A stretch of DNA of 64,000 nucleotides from Chaunax sp. Z400 (lineage: Eukaryota; Chordata; Actinopteri; Lophiiformes; Chaunacidae). The translations under genes were made by a program, and so were the position numbers. This document shows positions 54,750 to 64,000 of this stretch, piece after piece. Positions within the stretch are counted from its first letter, which is position 1. Every line of letters starts with the position of its first letter. The notes beneath the pieces were generated by a model. It saw only the letters and a program-made list of their open reading frames with translations. It made no database searches and was not told the DNA's origin. The stretch covers positions 7,922,001-7,986,000 of the forward strand of contig CM075202.1 in assembly GCA_037577475.1 (NCBI GenBank), given 5' to 3'.

Positions 54750-55110
54750 TTTTAGCCTACATGAGCTATCTGGGTCATTAGCATTTCAGAGGTTAATGAG
54801 ACTGCAGATGGGTCCATCTCGTCTCCTCCTCCTCAGCCAAAGAGCCGTTGAGCAGCTGCATTCCTCCAGCTGCAGGATCTCGAATTAAAAATAAAATGAG
54901 AAAAATGCATGATGTTTTTTGAGCTGACAGAACTGTGTGCTCATGTGGAATGAGGAGTCCAATCTCAGCAGCAGCAGCAGCAGCAGCTTCCTCCCCTGCA
55001 GCTGTGTCATTAATGCAGTGGTGTATAAGAACGTGCATTATGGCTGCTGCTGCTGCTGCTGCTGCTGGATAATGGAGGATAATGCTTTAATGGTCCGCAG
55101 TGCTGCTTAA
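54750..55110 (+). other. Regulatory-looking segment with E-boxes and CAG/CTG inverted repeat
   Basis: Contains homeodomain-like TAAT cores (GGTTAATGAG, GAATTAAAAATAAA), E-boxes (CAGATG near 54805, CAGCTG near 54853 and 54869) and a nested inverted repeat (54966-55067). Its complexity and motif density differ from the surrounding AT-rich DNA. It could be a conserved noncoding element or an exon of the mir-124 host RNA. Conservation cannot be judged here. Confidence 0.35.
54966..55067. repeat. Nested inverted repeat: (CAG)7 ... TAATGCA ... TGCATTA ... (CTG)8
   Basis: (CAG)7 at 54966-54986 can pair with (CTG)8 at 55044-55067. Within the loop, TAATGCA (55011-55017) pairs with TGCATTA (55034-55040). 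The pairing is seen directly; any function is unknown. Confidence 0.85.
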
Positions 55111-56450
55111 AGGACGTTTTATGTATTCTTGAAAAGTTGCATCCTGATCACTTTTTTTTATCATTTTCATGTTTTCATTATTTCAGATTTTTTTTAAAAT
55201 CAGTGTTAGAATTAAAAGGATAATATAGAAAATAATATATTTCACTCACACCAAATAACATTTGCTTTGTTTTTTGTTAAACACTGGACACTGCAGCTTC
55301 TTCTTCTTTCTTTCTTTTTTTTTTTAAATGCCACAGCTTGGTTGAAACTACCCATTTGAGAAATGAGATGGAAATGAAACATTTTGTTTTCTGGGTTTGA
55401 AGAATAGCAATAAGAGAGAGAGCAGCCCATCCTTTACTCTCTACAAATTGATTTTCACACCAAAGTGAGAAATCAGTGGCCACTGGAGGCTGCATGGATG
55501 GTGCAAAAACACATTTATGGCATAATTTTGGAAGGAAAAAAAAAAGATAAAACATTCGACACAAACATCCAATATGCTGGTTACACTAATTAATAATGGT
55601 CAATTTTCATAGTGGGACCTTTAAACAGGCGATGGCCAGCAGTACTGTCAATTTTGACCTTGGCAAGGAGCTGTCCCAGCATGTAGCCTATTATCTGGAG
55701 GTCAGCGGGACATCCTTGACACTTTATCATGGATGGATACACACACTCACACACACACACACATACACTCACACTCAAACCTATGGACCATTGTAGCATC
55801 TCCCCTGAGCTGTCTTAAGGCTGTAGGAAGTGACAGAGCACTGCAGAGAAACACTTAGAGGCAGAGCTGAGAATAAAACCTGTTGTGACTGACAGTGCTG
55901 TACAGCCTTACATATAGTGTATGATGCACTATAAGTAATTATGGTCCGTATAATCTCAACACCCAGTATAATCAGCATCAGTGTCATCATGAATGCTATG
56001 GTCAGTGTAATTTCATGGTATAGTCGGCGCATAATGTTCATTTACTGTTATTAATATGGCCTGTGTGCATTTTATCAGCATGTAAATAATCAGTCTAGTC
56101 AACATGCATACATTAGTAGCCAACAACCGCAGCAGTAAATAAATTTGATCCAAAATATATATATACTGTATGTAGGAAACAACATGAAATAGATTTGAAA
56201 TATTACTTTGTAATAAGCTTTTATATAATCCATGTCTCTTTGCTTTTGATATTAAACACAAAAAAAATGAGGCCATACCAACAGCAATCAACAGATCATT
56301 GAGAACACTCTTGTGAGGGATTGACTGGAAATGGTTGGAACTGGAGCAGAGCTGCATGAAGCATAACAAAATGCAAAAAAAAAAAGGAAGCAGAACGTGT
56401 CTAAAAACGGAACTGAATTTGGACTCAGGGCACAAAGGGGAGAAGAATAT

Positions 56451-56537
56451 AGGTCCTCTCTCCTCGTGTTCACAGCGGACCTTGATTTAAATCTCCATAC
56501 AATTAAGGCACGCGGTGAATGCCAAGAGAGTGACTGA
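56451..56537 (+). ncRNA. mir124: mir-124 precursor hairpin
   Basis: miR-124 is a deeply conserved neuronal microRNA that represses non-neuronal transcripts. The 3p product TAAGGCACGCGGTGAATGCC is complete at 56504-56523. The 5p strand (56465-56486) starts CGTGTTCACAGCGGACC and ends TTGAT. Between them lies a loop containing TTAAATCTCCATACAAT, which differs from the human mir-124-1 loop as I recall it by one base (C for G). Flanks AGGTCCTCTCTCCT and CCAAGAGAG extend the stem. It is divergent from msra, as in human 8p23.1, so it is probably the mir-124-1 ortholog. Frames overlapping it on the minus strand are spurious. Confidence 0.98.
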
Positions 56538-58771
56538 AGATCAACAGTGAATGCAGCCTGTAGTTGTTCAACTCGCAGCACAGATAGATGTACTATCACT
56601 GAAGACCACTAGTCGCCATAGATGGTGCTCCAAAAATCCCAGACTTCTAAAAGTCCCAACCTCAGTCGTAAATTACAGACATGATTTTTTTTTATATATA
56701 TATATGAAATTTGGATCTTGACTGTAATTATAACCATTTGTGATTTTTAGAAGAATTAAGAAGATATGATGTGCTGTTTTTGTGGGAGTTTGATTGTCAG
56801 GTGTCTCCGCCTATCAGAGTTAGCTACATTTGGTTCATCCCACCAAGTATCACCCCTCAAACTCAAGGCTTCACAACATGATGTCATACACCTCATCAGT
56901 GACAGTATCCAAACACATGACGCAGACAAATTCTGTAATGCCAAAGGGCATTTGCAGAATTTTCGATAGAAATATAAGCAAAATTCGGCTGACAGAATAA
57001 TTTATGTACAGTACTTCCATGAATTTAGGACTTTTTTGTCTTAAAATGATGTATTACTTGTCTGTGATGTAAAGTTCATCTACGGTGACTTCATTTTAAA
57101 TCTTTTTACTTACATTTTATTTGTGATACTCTATAAAAACTTCAAATGTTGATTCATTCACACTGCTTTCACCTCCCTTCTACATCACCACCATGCTCTA
57201 ACATGACTCTCATTGGATGAGCCTCTGAAATCATCAAAATTAAAAATCCTCTCATATTTGCAGTGTTAAACAAGGCCAGACTCACATTACTGTCCAACAT
57301 ACAGGGCACGTAAATGCTCTCTGTAATGCAGCTGATTCATTTAGATTTTAGATTAAAGGTGTAGGCCTACCTTAAATCATAAGTAATAATGGACTATAGC
57401 AAAAGGTTATGAGCACATAAGAGCTTTCTGGTAATATCCTCACTAATAATTAAATGACGTAAATATGATGTTCACAATTACACTTAGGAAGAATGGATTT
57501 ATTGACCATTTAAAAACTAAGTGAGGGTTAGGAATAAAAGGTATACAATAATTCTACAGCAACAAACAGTAATGGTTGGAGTTCCATCTTCCACATTGGC
57601 TTGCTTTGCTTCAGAGCCACGAGGAGGTGACGATTTACCAAAAATGTTACGTCACATCAGACTGAATCTTTATGGTTTTTGATATGCAGTCAACAAATAC
57701 TGTCTATAAGAAGGAGGCCAAATTACAAATAAAAACTGGATGCCGTGGAATATTTCTGATCTTGATTCTTTCAAGAAAAAATAGCATCTTTGGAATATTA
57801 AATTAAAAAATTGACCTCTGAGAAATCCCAGTGCCTTGTGTCCTTTATGTTTATAACTTACCTCCTTCGTTGTAGCAGAAGTTATTTCTTCCAGTCAGTA
57901 ACCCGTCTATTATAGCCTCAGCTGTGCAGCGCAGGTGATAATGTTCAGTTTCAGGAGACATGGAGTCAGTAGCAGAGCAGGAAACCTCCTGAGTTATCTC
58001 TTACTAATGCATTTTCCAAACACAGGCTCTTTCTATTGATTGCGGATATACAGGACCTCTGCTGGGAAAGGAGGCGATGTATACTGTAGGATGTAATGTA
58101 TGCACAGTACAGAAACAGCAGCTGTGAATGGACAGTTCAACCACAATGAGGGGAGGCAGGACTTCTTGTAACAATAATTAGGGGACGTACAAGGCAGGAC
58201 TTCCTGTTAGATATTTGGTTTTCAGATGTGCTCTGTGAAATGTATTACTATGTTGTCCGTTTTAATGAAAACATCACACAGACATAAGACGAATCTGTAA
58301 AGCTCTATAAATTGTGACTACTTTTATCACGTGTTATGAATTTCGACAGTGAACCAGAGCCTCAATCAATCAGTTTTGAGGGTTACAAAGATATTTTTTT
58401 CCCATAACTCTTTGTAACATTTGTAGAATGTCTTGAAACTTTATTTCTATAATATGTTTTAAAATATTTATTGTTAATTCGTGTGAACCAGTGGGATTAT
58501 TTAGTGTGTGTGTACGAGAAACAGAAGATTAATATGGGAGGTCAGAAAAACATGATGCAACACACCAGTTTATTCCAAAAACATTATTTCTCAGTTAACA
58601 TGATGTCATATTCACAACCAATCAATTATTTTCTGAAAGCATATGGATTGTATTGATTATGGAGAAGAACCAGACTGATCATAATGGAATTTGCTGCAGT
58701 TTAAAATGAAGTACCTAAGTTGTAAATTGATAAAGTGTCATGAGAATGCAGTGAAATAAACAAGTCAGTCA
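56538..58771. other. Downstream of mir-124, no gene seen
   Basis: AT-rich DNA with no recognised exon. A short TATATATATATGA run lies near 56694-56706. A near-duplicated GGCAGGACTTCTTGTAA / GGCAGGACTTCCTGTTA pair lies at 58157-58210. The 3' part of the mir-124 host RNA could lie here. Confidence 0.5.
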
Positions 58772-58777
58772 TTTATT
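58772..58777 (-). promoter_or_regulatory. ift172: Possible poly(A) signal of ift172
   Basis: TTTATT (AATAAA on the minus strand) 460 bases after the ift172 stop. It was the first such hexamer I found downstream. Confidence 0.4.
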
Positions 58778-59236
58778 TACCGTGCTGCTTTTTGTCTTTC
58801 TTCCTCTTTTTTTACAGGTTGTGTTAATTCTTGAAGAATAATCTACAAGTATTAAAAGATTGTGTGTGTCATAGACTTTGTCTTTTACTTCAGTGAAGTT
58901 TGGTATGTTAACTATTGTGTTATGCACATAAACTTTATAGCCTACAGTACACACAAATACATTACTTACAATACAAAGAAGGAATAAAATCTGCCACAAA
59001 ATACATTAATCGCACATCTATAACAGAATAAATAAATGTGGAATGTAAAACATTAAAAAGGTGTTAACATTCAGATGCCTTCAGGTGCACAGTTCTTTGA
59101 GTTAGGTTTGTTTTGAGAAATATCTGGGGCCTCAGTAACGGGATTGTGCTGCGGAAATAGACTTTGCTCTATCACTGGGAGTTGGCCAAGAGGATGGATG
59201 CCGCTTCCATGTCTGTAAATATGACACTACAGCCAT

Positions 59237-62200
59237 TTATGAACGGAAAGTGAATGCAGATGTCGGCAGGCTGCCACACCACTTGCCGATGAAATTGAGG
59301 ACATCCTGACACTCTGGGCTGTGAGTGGTCTGCAGGGGAAAATGAACACAATGAGAATCACAAAACAGATTGTACATATGCTGCCACTGCTACACGTGAA
59401 GAGTATAAAGGTGTGTGTAAGCGTGTGTTTCATAGACGTGAGATAAAGCTGCTGCTATTCATCGACTGCTGAGTCACAGAAAGTCACTGATGTTGACAGA
59501 AATGATGAAACTCTTTGAAACGAGTTGGTTTTTGTGAGACATCTGACAATGTGCTGAATATTTTCTCCATTTATCGATTATTCATAGTGCTCTTTAAAAA
59601 TGTTTCAAATCATTATTGGAATAATTGCAGAAAATATTTTTGTCAATCAACTGATTGATAATCAGGTAATTGTTAGTTGTACATTTATAAAGTGACATGT
59701 AGTTTAATTAATAAAGATTATCAGTATAAGATAAAACCTTTTCATTTATTTTGTGTGCTAAAATTCAAATCTGAAAAGTAACTACTAATTAAAAGTTGAC
59801 AAATTATTGTAGTGGGGTAAAAAGGCACAATATTTACTTTTGAAATGTAGTGGAATGGAAATAGAAATAGAAATTAAAAGAAAAGTAAATTTGTGCTTGA
59901 GTTAATGTGCTTCCCACCACTGGATGCTACCCATTGTTTCTGTTTTTAACTCTTAATTTCAGTCTGCTGTTGTGTGAGGTGGAGCAGTTGTAATGGTTTT
60001 ATACCACATTGTTGTGGAATAAAAGTTCCAGCTGAGTTCCAGAGAATGTCATTTGAGAGCAGAAACCCGCCTGCACCTCTGCCTATTCGCACCTTTGTGG
60101 CCATGATGAATTTGTTCCAGTCTTTCATGTTGGCTGCCTTCCCCTCAGGTGAGAGCTCGACCTTGTTCCTTAGCACTGGGTAACCTGGAGGCAGGAACAC
60201 CAGGGAGTTTACTCACTTATATACTGAGAAATCATCACTTATATTTCATATATCATATTCAGACGTAGCTCAGAAAACGTTTTGAAATGATTTATGTGTA
60301 TTGAGTTAGTGAACTAAGACTAATATTTTGCTCAGACACAAGAAGAAGACTGTCTAGGATGCAACAAAACAAGCCGTAACAAGCTGTAGGTTGAACATTT
60401 CCTGAACCTGATGAGAAACAGGCTCAGTAGTTCTCACACAGAGATAGAACATTTTGATGTCAATGTTTTTGTATCAAACGTACAACGTACAATGTACAGA
60501 AACTGAATCATTGTTAGAGAAAATAGTCTGTTGAATAATCAACAGGGGCATTGTGACTTCTGACATCAGGAGTTCACATTGTCCAACAGTAAAGATTACC
60601 CTGGGTCAGCAGGTAAACAATAACCAAGGAAATGTATTAGCATTTTTGTAAATTGATTCAATCACAAATTTCATGTTTTTTCTTTCTTTCTTTTTTTCCC
60701 TCACAGAGCTTTATATTTTCCCTCAGATCTCTTTTATGTTTTGAATGCACTAGAGTTGCTGAGTACATCGGATCGTTGAGTGAAGCGAATGCATTTGAGT
60801 GTGTGTTACCTGTGAGGATACAGGGCTGAGAGCGAAGGCCAGTGTTGGCATCCACCAGAGAGGCTTCATAGGTGTTCCTCTCGTCTCGTGGCAGAACCTT
60901 GTCCAACTGAGTCTCAACGGCCACCGTCAGCACCCACTCACGGATCTGCTCCCTCTGAGCTTCCTGTGACACACATGGACACAGAATATGAGTCCTGCCT
61001 TCTTGGCCAGGTCACCCTTGTAAAAGAGCTCTTTGATCTCAATGGGTTTTATTCTCCTGGTCAAATAAAGGTTAAATAAAAAATTATTTTAGACAACATC
61101 ATCCAGCACAAAGAGGAGCAGTTACCAAACTCTAAATGCTACCTGGAATTGGATTTGATACCACTTTGACAAGGAAGTAGGGCAGTAACTGGCCATTATT
61201 TTGATTATTGATGAATCTAATGATAATGTGAAATCTTTCTTCAGTTTGTCCAACCGAATGCCCAAAAACCCAAATATATTGAATTCACAGTTATATGAAA
61301 CAGTATATAAATGTAGATGGAATGTTAAAGCATGTGTTTGGTGGATGTCTTACCGTGACACAGAGTTTTGGGGGAAAGGGAACCTCAAAGGGAATGTCGG
61401 TGTCCACAAACTTAGAGTGGTCAAGAGAATCCAGGGTCCCGTCTTCAAATGCCTGGAGACAGATATCAACCAATCAGAACAGATTCCAGATCACCAAGAC
61501 ACATAATTCATAATGGATATTTATACATGTTATAGCCTATTCATGACTGCACACTTTTTTGACTGGTTTCCCATTTGCAAACAGAAAACCTCATTCGTAA
61601 TCACAGTTTTATCGTGTAGACAATGATTTCTAAAATCCCTAATTTAGATTTTTATGCAGTTTTTCCATAACATGTTGATTTGAGACGATGACATTTCATC
61701 ATGTCCAGTTGTACAGCTAAATTAGGTCAAGTTACTCACATCACACAGATCCAAGAAGTGATTGAGGAAGTTGAAGCCCATGCTTGTCCAGCCAACAGCC
61801 TGCAAGGTAAAAAAGAAAAGAAAAAAGCAACGTGTTGTTAGTCTGTATCAGTCAGAGCATTTGGAAAGGTCTAGAATTTCCCTAGAAAGCAACATTCATT
61901 CCAATCCAAAAACATTTTGAAAAGTCAATAAACAAAGCAAATGAATGCAAAGAGATGGAGAACAGTCATGGAATAAACCATAACATTTTGAGACATGCTT
62001 CCTAAATACTTCTCTTTAGGGAATTTGAAGAATATCTATAAACATTTCAAGTTTTAAAATTGCTTTCATGAATGGGAGCTTTTCTAGGTTCCAGGTAGGC
62101 ACTTAATGACTACAGGGACTCAAAAGTCCTGATCTAATAATAAGGAAGAAGAACTACTGTGTCCTCCTCTCGCATTTGTGGACCCACCCTGCAGGCTAGA

Positions 62201-63843
62201 CCAGCCTCGTAGAAAGCCTTGTCTGCACGAATGACCTGAGTGTGACGCAGCAGAGACACAGACAGCTTGGTTGCAACATCCTCCTGAAAATAAAAAGCAG
62301 CAGAAGAAGAAAATTTGATTTTCAAAATTAAACAAGCAAACTTGTCTTCAATCAGCATATCACTGCCAGCTACAGAGAGAACGGTAGGGTTAAACTTTGA
62401 CATAGAGACATCAGAGTGAGCGTTGGGTTTTTTTGTGTGACAAGTAAAAATCAAGCATTCTGCAATGTTTTGTGTACCAGCTGCATGACTCCTTTGGCAG
62501 CAGATCGTGCGGCGTAGTAGTGAGCGATCAAAAACATCTCTTTAAACTCTTCATGAGCTGGAGAGTTGGCCTCAGATGACTTGGACAAGTTCTGACACTG
62601 AAATCATTATAGAAAACAAACACAGGAATTACAAAAAGGGTAATTACATGAAAATAATTATGAAATACTATCCAGAAATGCACACCAAGGAACCAGTTTG
62701 CTTTATACTCTATATCAGATGGTGCATATAAACTAAACTAGATATTTTGTGATTTACCAGATGCAGCAGGAAATTCCGGAGGTCGGCCCACATCCGATAG
62801 GACTCTGGTCCGTCAGTGTCAGGAAGGTCAGTCAGATCCCCGAACAGACGCTTGTAGATGTTAAAGTTCTGCGAGTAAAACAGTTATTGGTTGGAAAATG
62901 ACTGACATTTTAATGTGTGGTTGTAGCTCCAGAGCGTAGCTTTCTATGAGGAGTTAAAAGAGTGAATGCAGTACCTCAGGGGTAGCTGGTGCTCCGTGTT
63001 TTACGTAGAGCTGCAGAGCCTTCAGAGTCTCCTCTTTCTGGATGAGGCGTGTTGCATACAGTGCAACATACTTATGGAGGATTTCAAAGCCCTGACAAAT
63101 GAAAAACAAGGATATTGAGGGATAATCTTGCAAATTTCAAATATACTTCTACTGCATATTGTCACCTTTAGTAAATTCTGTGGTGATTACTTTGCACATT
63201 CCTGCACAAAACTGTACAGCTCTTACATTTAAATAGCAGTCTTTATAATGTTTTTCATATTGTATTATCAATTTCTTACTATTACCTGTTTGGATGCTAT
63301 ATCGAGACATTTGTCCCACTGGTCTCTCTCTATACACATGTCCAGAGCCGCCACGATGTCCACATCCGCCAGCTGGTCAGACACACAGTTATAAAAGAGG
63401 CTTTAAGTTTCACAAAGGACACCATGAATCTTAACCATTTCAACTATTTGGGTAATTGTTTCTGTTTTGCCTTGTTCATTTTTATTAAATGACATTTAGC
63501 CTTCAAGAAATCATGTCATCTCAGTAAAATGTACCCAACAGAAGAATTGTGTTTTGCCAAATGACATAGTTGCACAGTTTGCGTTTTCAGGCCCCCAAAA
63601 TGCTGGGGCAAAAACAGCAACAAAAAGTTAACTGTTTGCAAGAGTGGTTGATCATATCACTGATTTTGTACCAGTCAGGCCCAAATCTACAGTATTATAT
63701 TTCTGATTCAATAACAAGATTTCCTAAAGTGATTATAGCCAGAACTTAACGGAGTGTGTAATTGTGCAGTTGTACTTACAGAGTCCACTTTGCCTTGGCT
63801 CTTCAGGTACTCTTTGTAAAGTTTGTCCACATACTTCTCATAC
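59237..63843 (-). CDS. ift172: ift172, intraflagellar transport protein 172, C-terminal part (11 exons)
   Basis: IFT172 is a large peripheral subunit of IFT complex B that works in anterograde transport and turnaround at the ciliary tip. Exons in transcript order: 63780-63843, 63286-63372, 62975-63091, 62758-62868, 62478-62597, 62188-62283, 61740-61799, 61354-61452, 60810-60963, 60093-60184, 59237-59329. All joins are GT-AG and in frame, giving the last 363 residues of a protein of about 1,750. Recognisable segments: FEILHKYVALYATRLI, NFNIYKRLFGDL, AHYYAARSAAKGVMQL, KLSVSLLRHTQVIRADKAFY, FLNHFLDLCD, DTDIPFEVPF, WVLTVAVETQLDKVLPRDER, YPVLRNKVEL, DWNKFIMATK, and the end GKWCGSLPTSAFTFRS. This is the helical TPR-like tail. 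The 5' end lies beyond the right edge; the first visible codon is split. Confidence 0.97.
59811..59925. repeat. Interspersed repeat in ift172 final intron
   Basis: AGTGGGGTAAAAAGGCACAA, TTGAAATGTAGTGGAATGGA and the end TGTGCTTCCCACCACTGG match the reverse orientation of the repeat type at 7085-7215. Confidence 0.5.
60985..61082 (+). mobile_element. Retroelement tail (SINE/LINE) in an ift172 intron
   Basis: GTCCTGCCTTCTTGGCCAGG, TCACCCTTGTAAAAGAGCTC, TTTGATCTCAATGGG and GGTCAAATAAAGGTTAAATA are a familiar fish non-LTR retroelement 3' end. It lies 22 bases from the acceptor of the exon at 60810-60963. Confidence 0.6.
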
Positions 63844-64000
63844 CTGATCAGAGTAAAGACATGGAGGTCAAATACAATAATATTAAGGGGTCAATCTAAT
63901 ATGCATAATGTTATAGCATTAACAACATGTCTGGTGCGCTGCCTCTTTCTGTTGACTGAAAGGCCTTCTAGTCATGGCTGGAAGGTGAATTTAAAGGACA

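Noticed and set aside
60888..61079. A 63-codon plus-strand frame
   Set aside because: Antisense to an ift172 exon and continuing into a retroelement tail.

Overview
This window is vertebrate nuclear DNA, almost certainly from a teleost fish. The genes have introns with GT-AG junctions, the background is AT-rich, long (CA)n tracts are very common, and many repeats resemble families typical of fish genomes. Only a small part is coding. All gene calls below were made by translating exons and checking that reading frames join across splice sites.

Left part (about 2.3-16 kb, + strand): two tandem class A G-protein-coupled receptor genes of the hydroxycarboxylic-acid / oxoeicosanoid / 12-HETE receptor group (HCAR, OXER1, GPR31). 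They are paralogs of 331 and 342 residues. Both keep the TM3 arginine that binds the ligand carboxylate in HCAR2. Mammalian relatives are mostly single-exon, but here one gene has one coding intron and the other has two, and the apparently shared intron sits at positions eight codons apart.

Middle (21.3-50.3 kb, - strand): the complete six-exon msra gene for peptide-methionine (S)-S-oxide reductase. It encodes 233 residues with all three redox cysteines, and the first exon encodes a likely mitochondrial presequence in front of a second in-frame ATG. Its introns carry most of the simple repeats, several transposon fragments, a small palindromic element and a roughly 1.1 kb tract of almost pure alternating pyrimidine-purine sequence.

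Right part: divergent from msra, on the + strand, lies a perfect miR-124 hairpin (56.45-56.54 kb). It is preceded by a GC-richer promoter/first-exon-like segment (53.7-54.25 kb) and a segment that looks like regulatory or host-RNA sequence, including a nested CAG/CTG inverted repeat. The msra / mir-124 head-to-head arrangement matches the human 8p23.1 order as I recall it. From 59.2 kb to the right edge, on the - strand, are the last eleven visible exons (363 residues) of ift172, a core subunit of intraflagellar transport complex B; its 5' part lies outside the window.

The genes do not form an operon or one pathway. The shared interest is regulatory and evolutionary: a receptor tandem pair, a redox-repair gene and a neuronal microRNA locus packed into 64 kb beside a ciliary gene.
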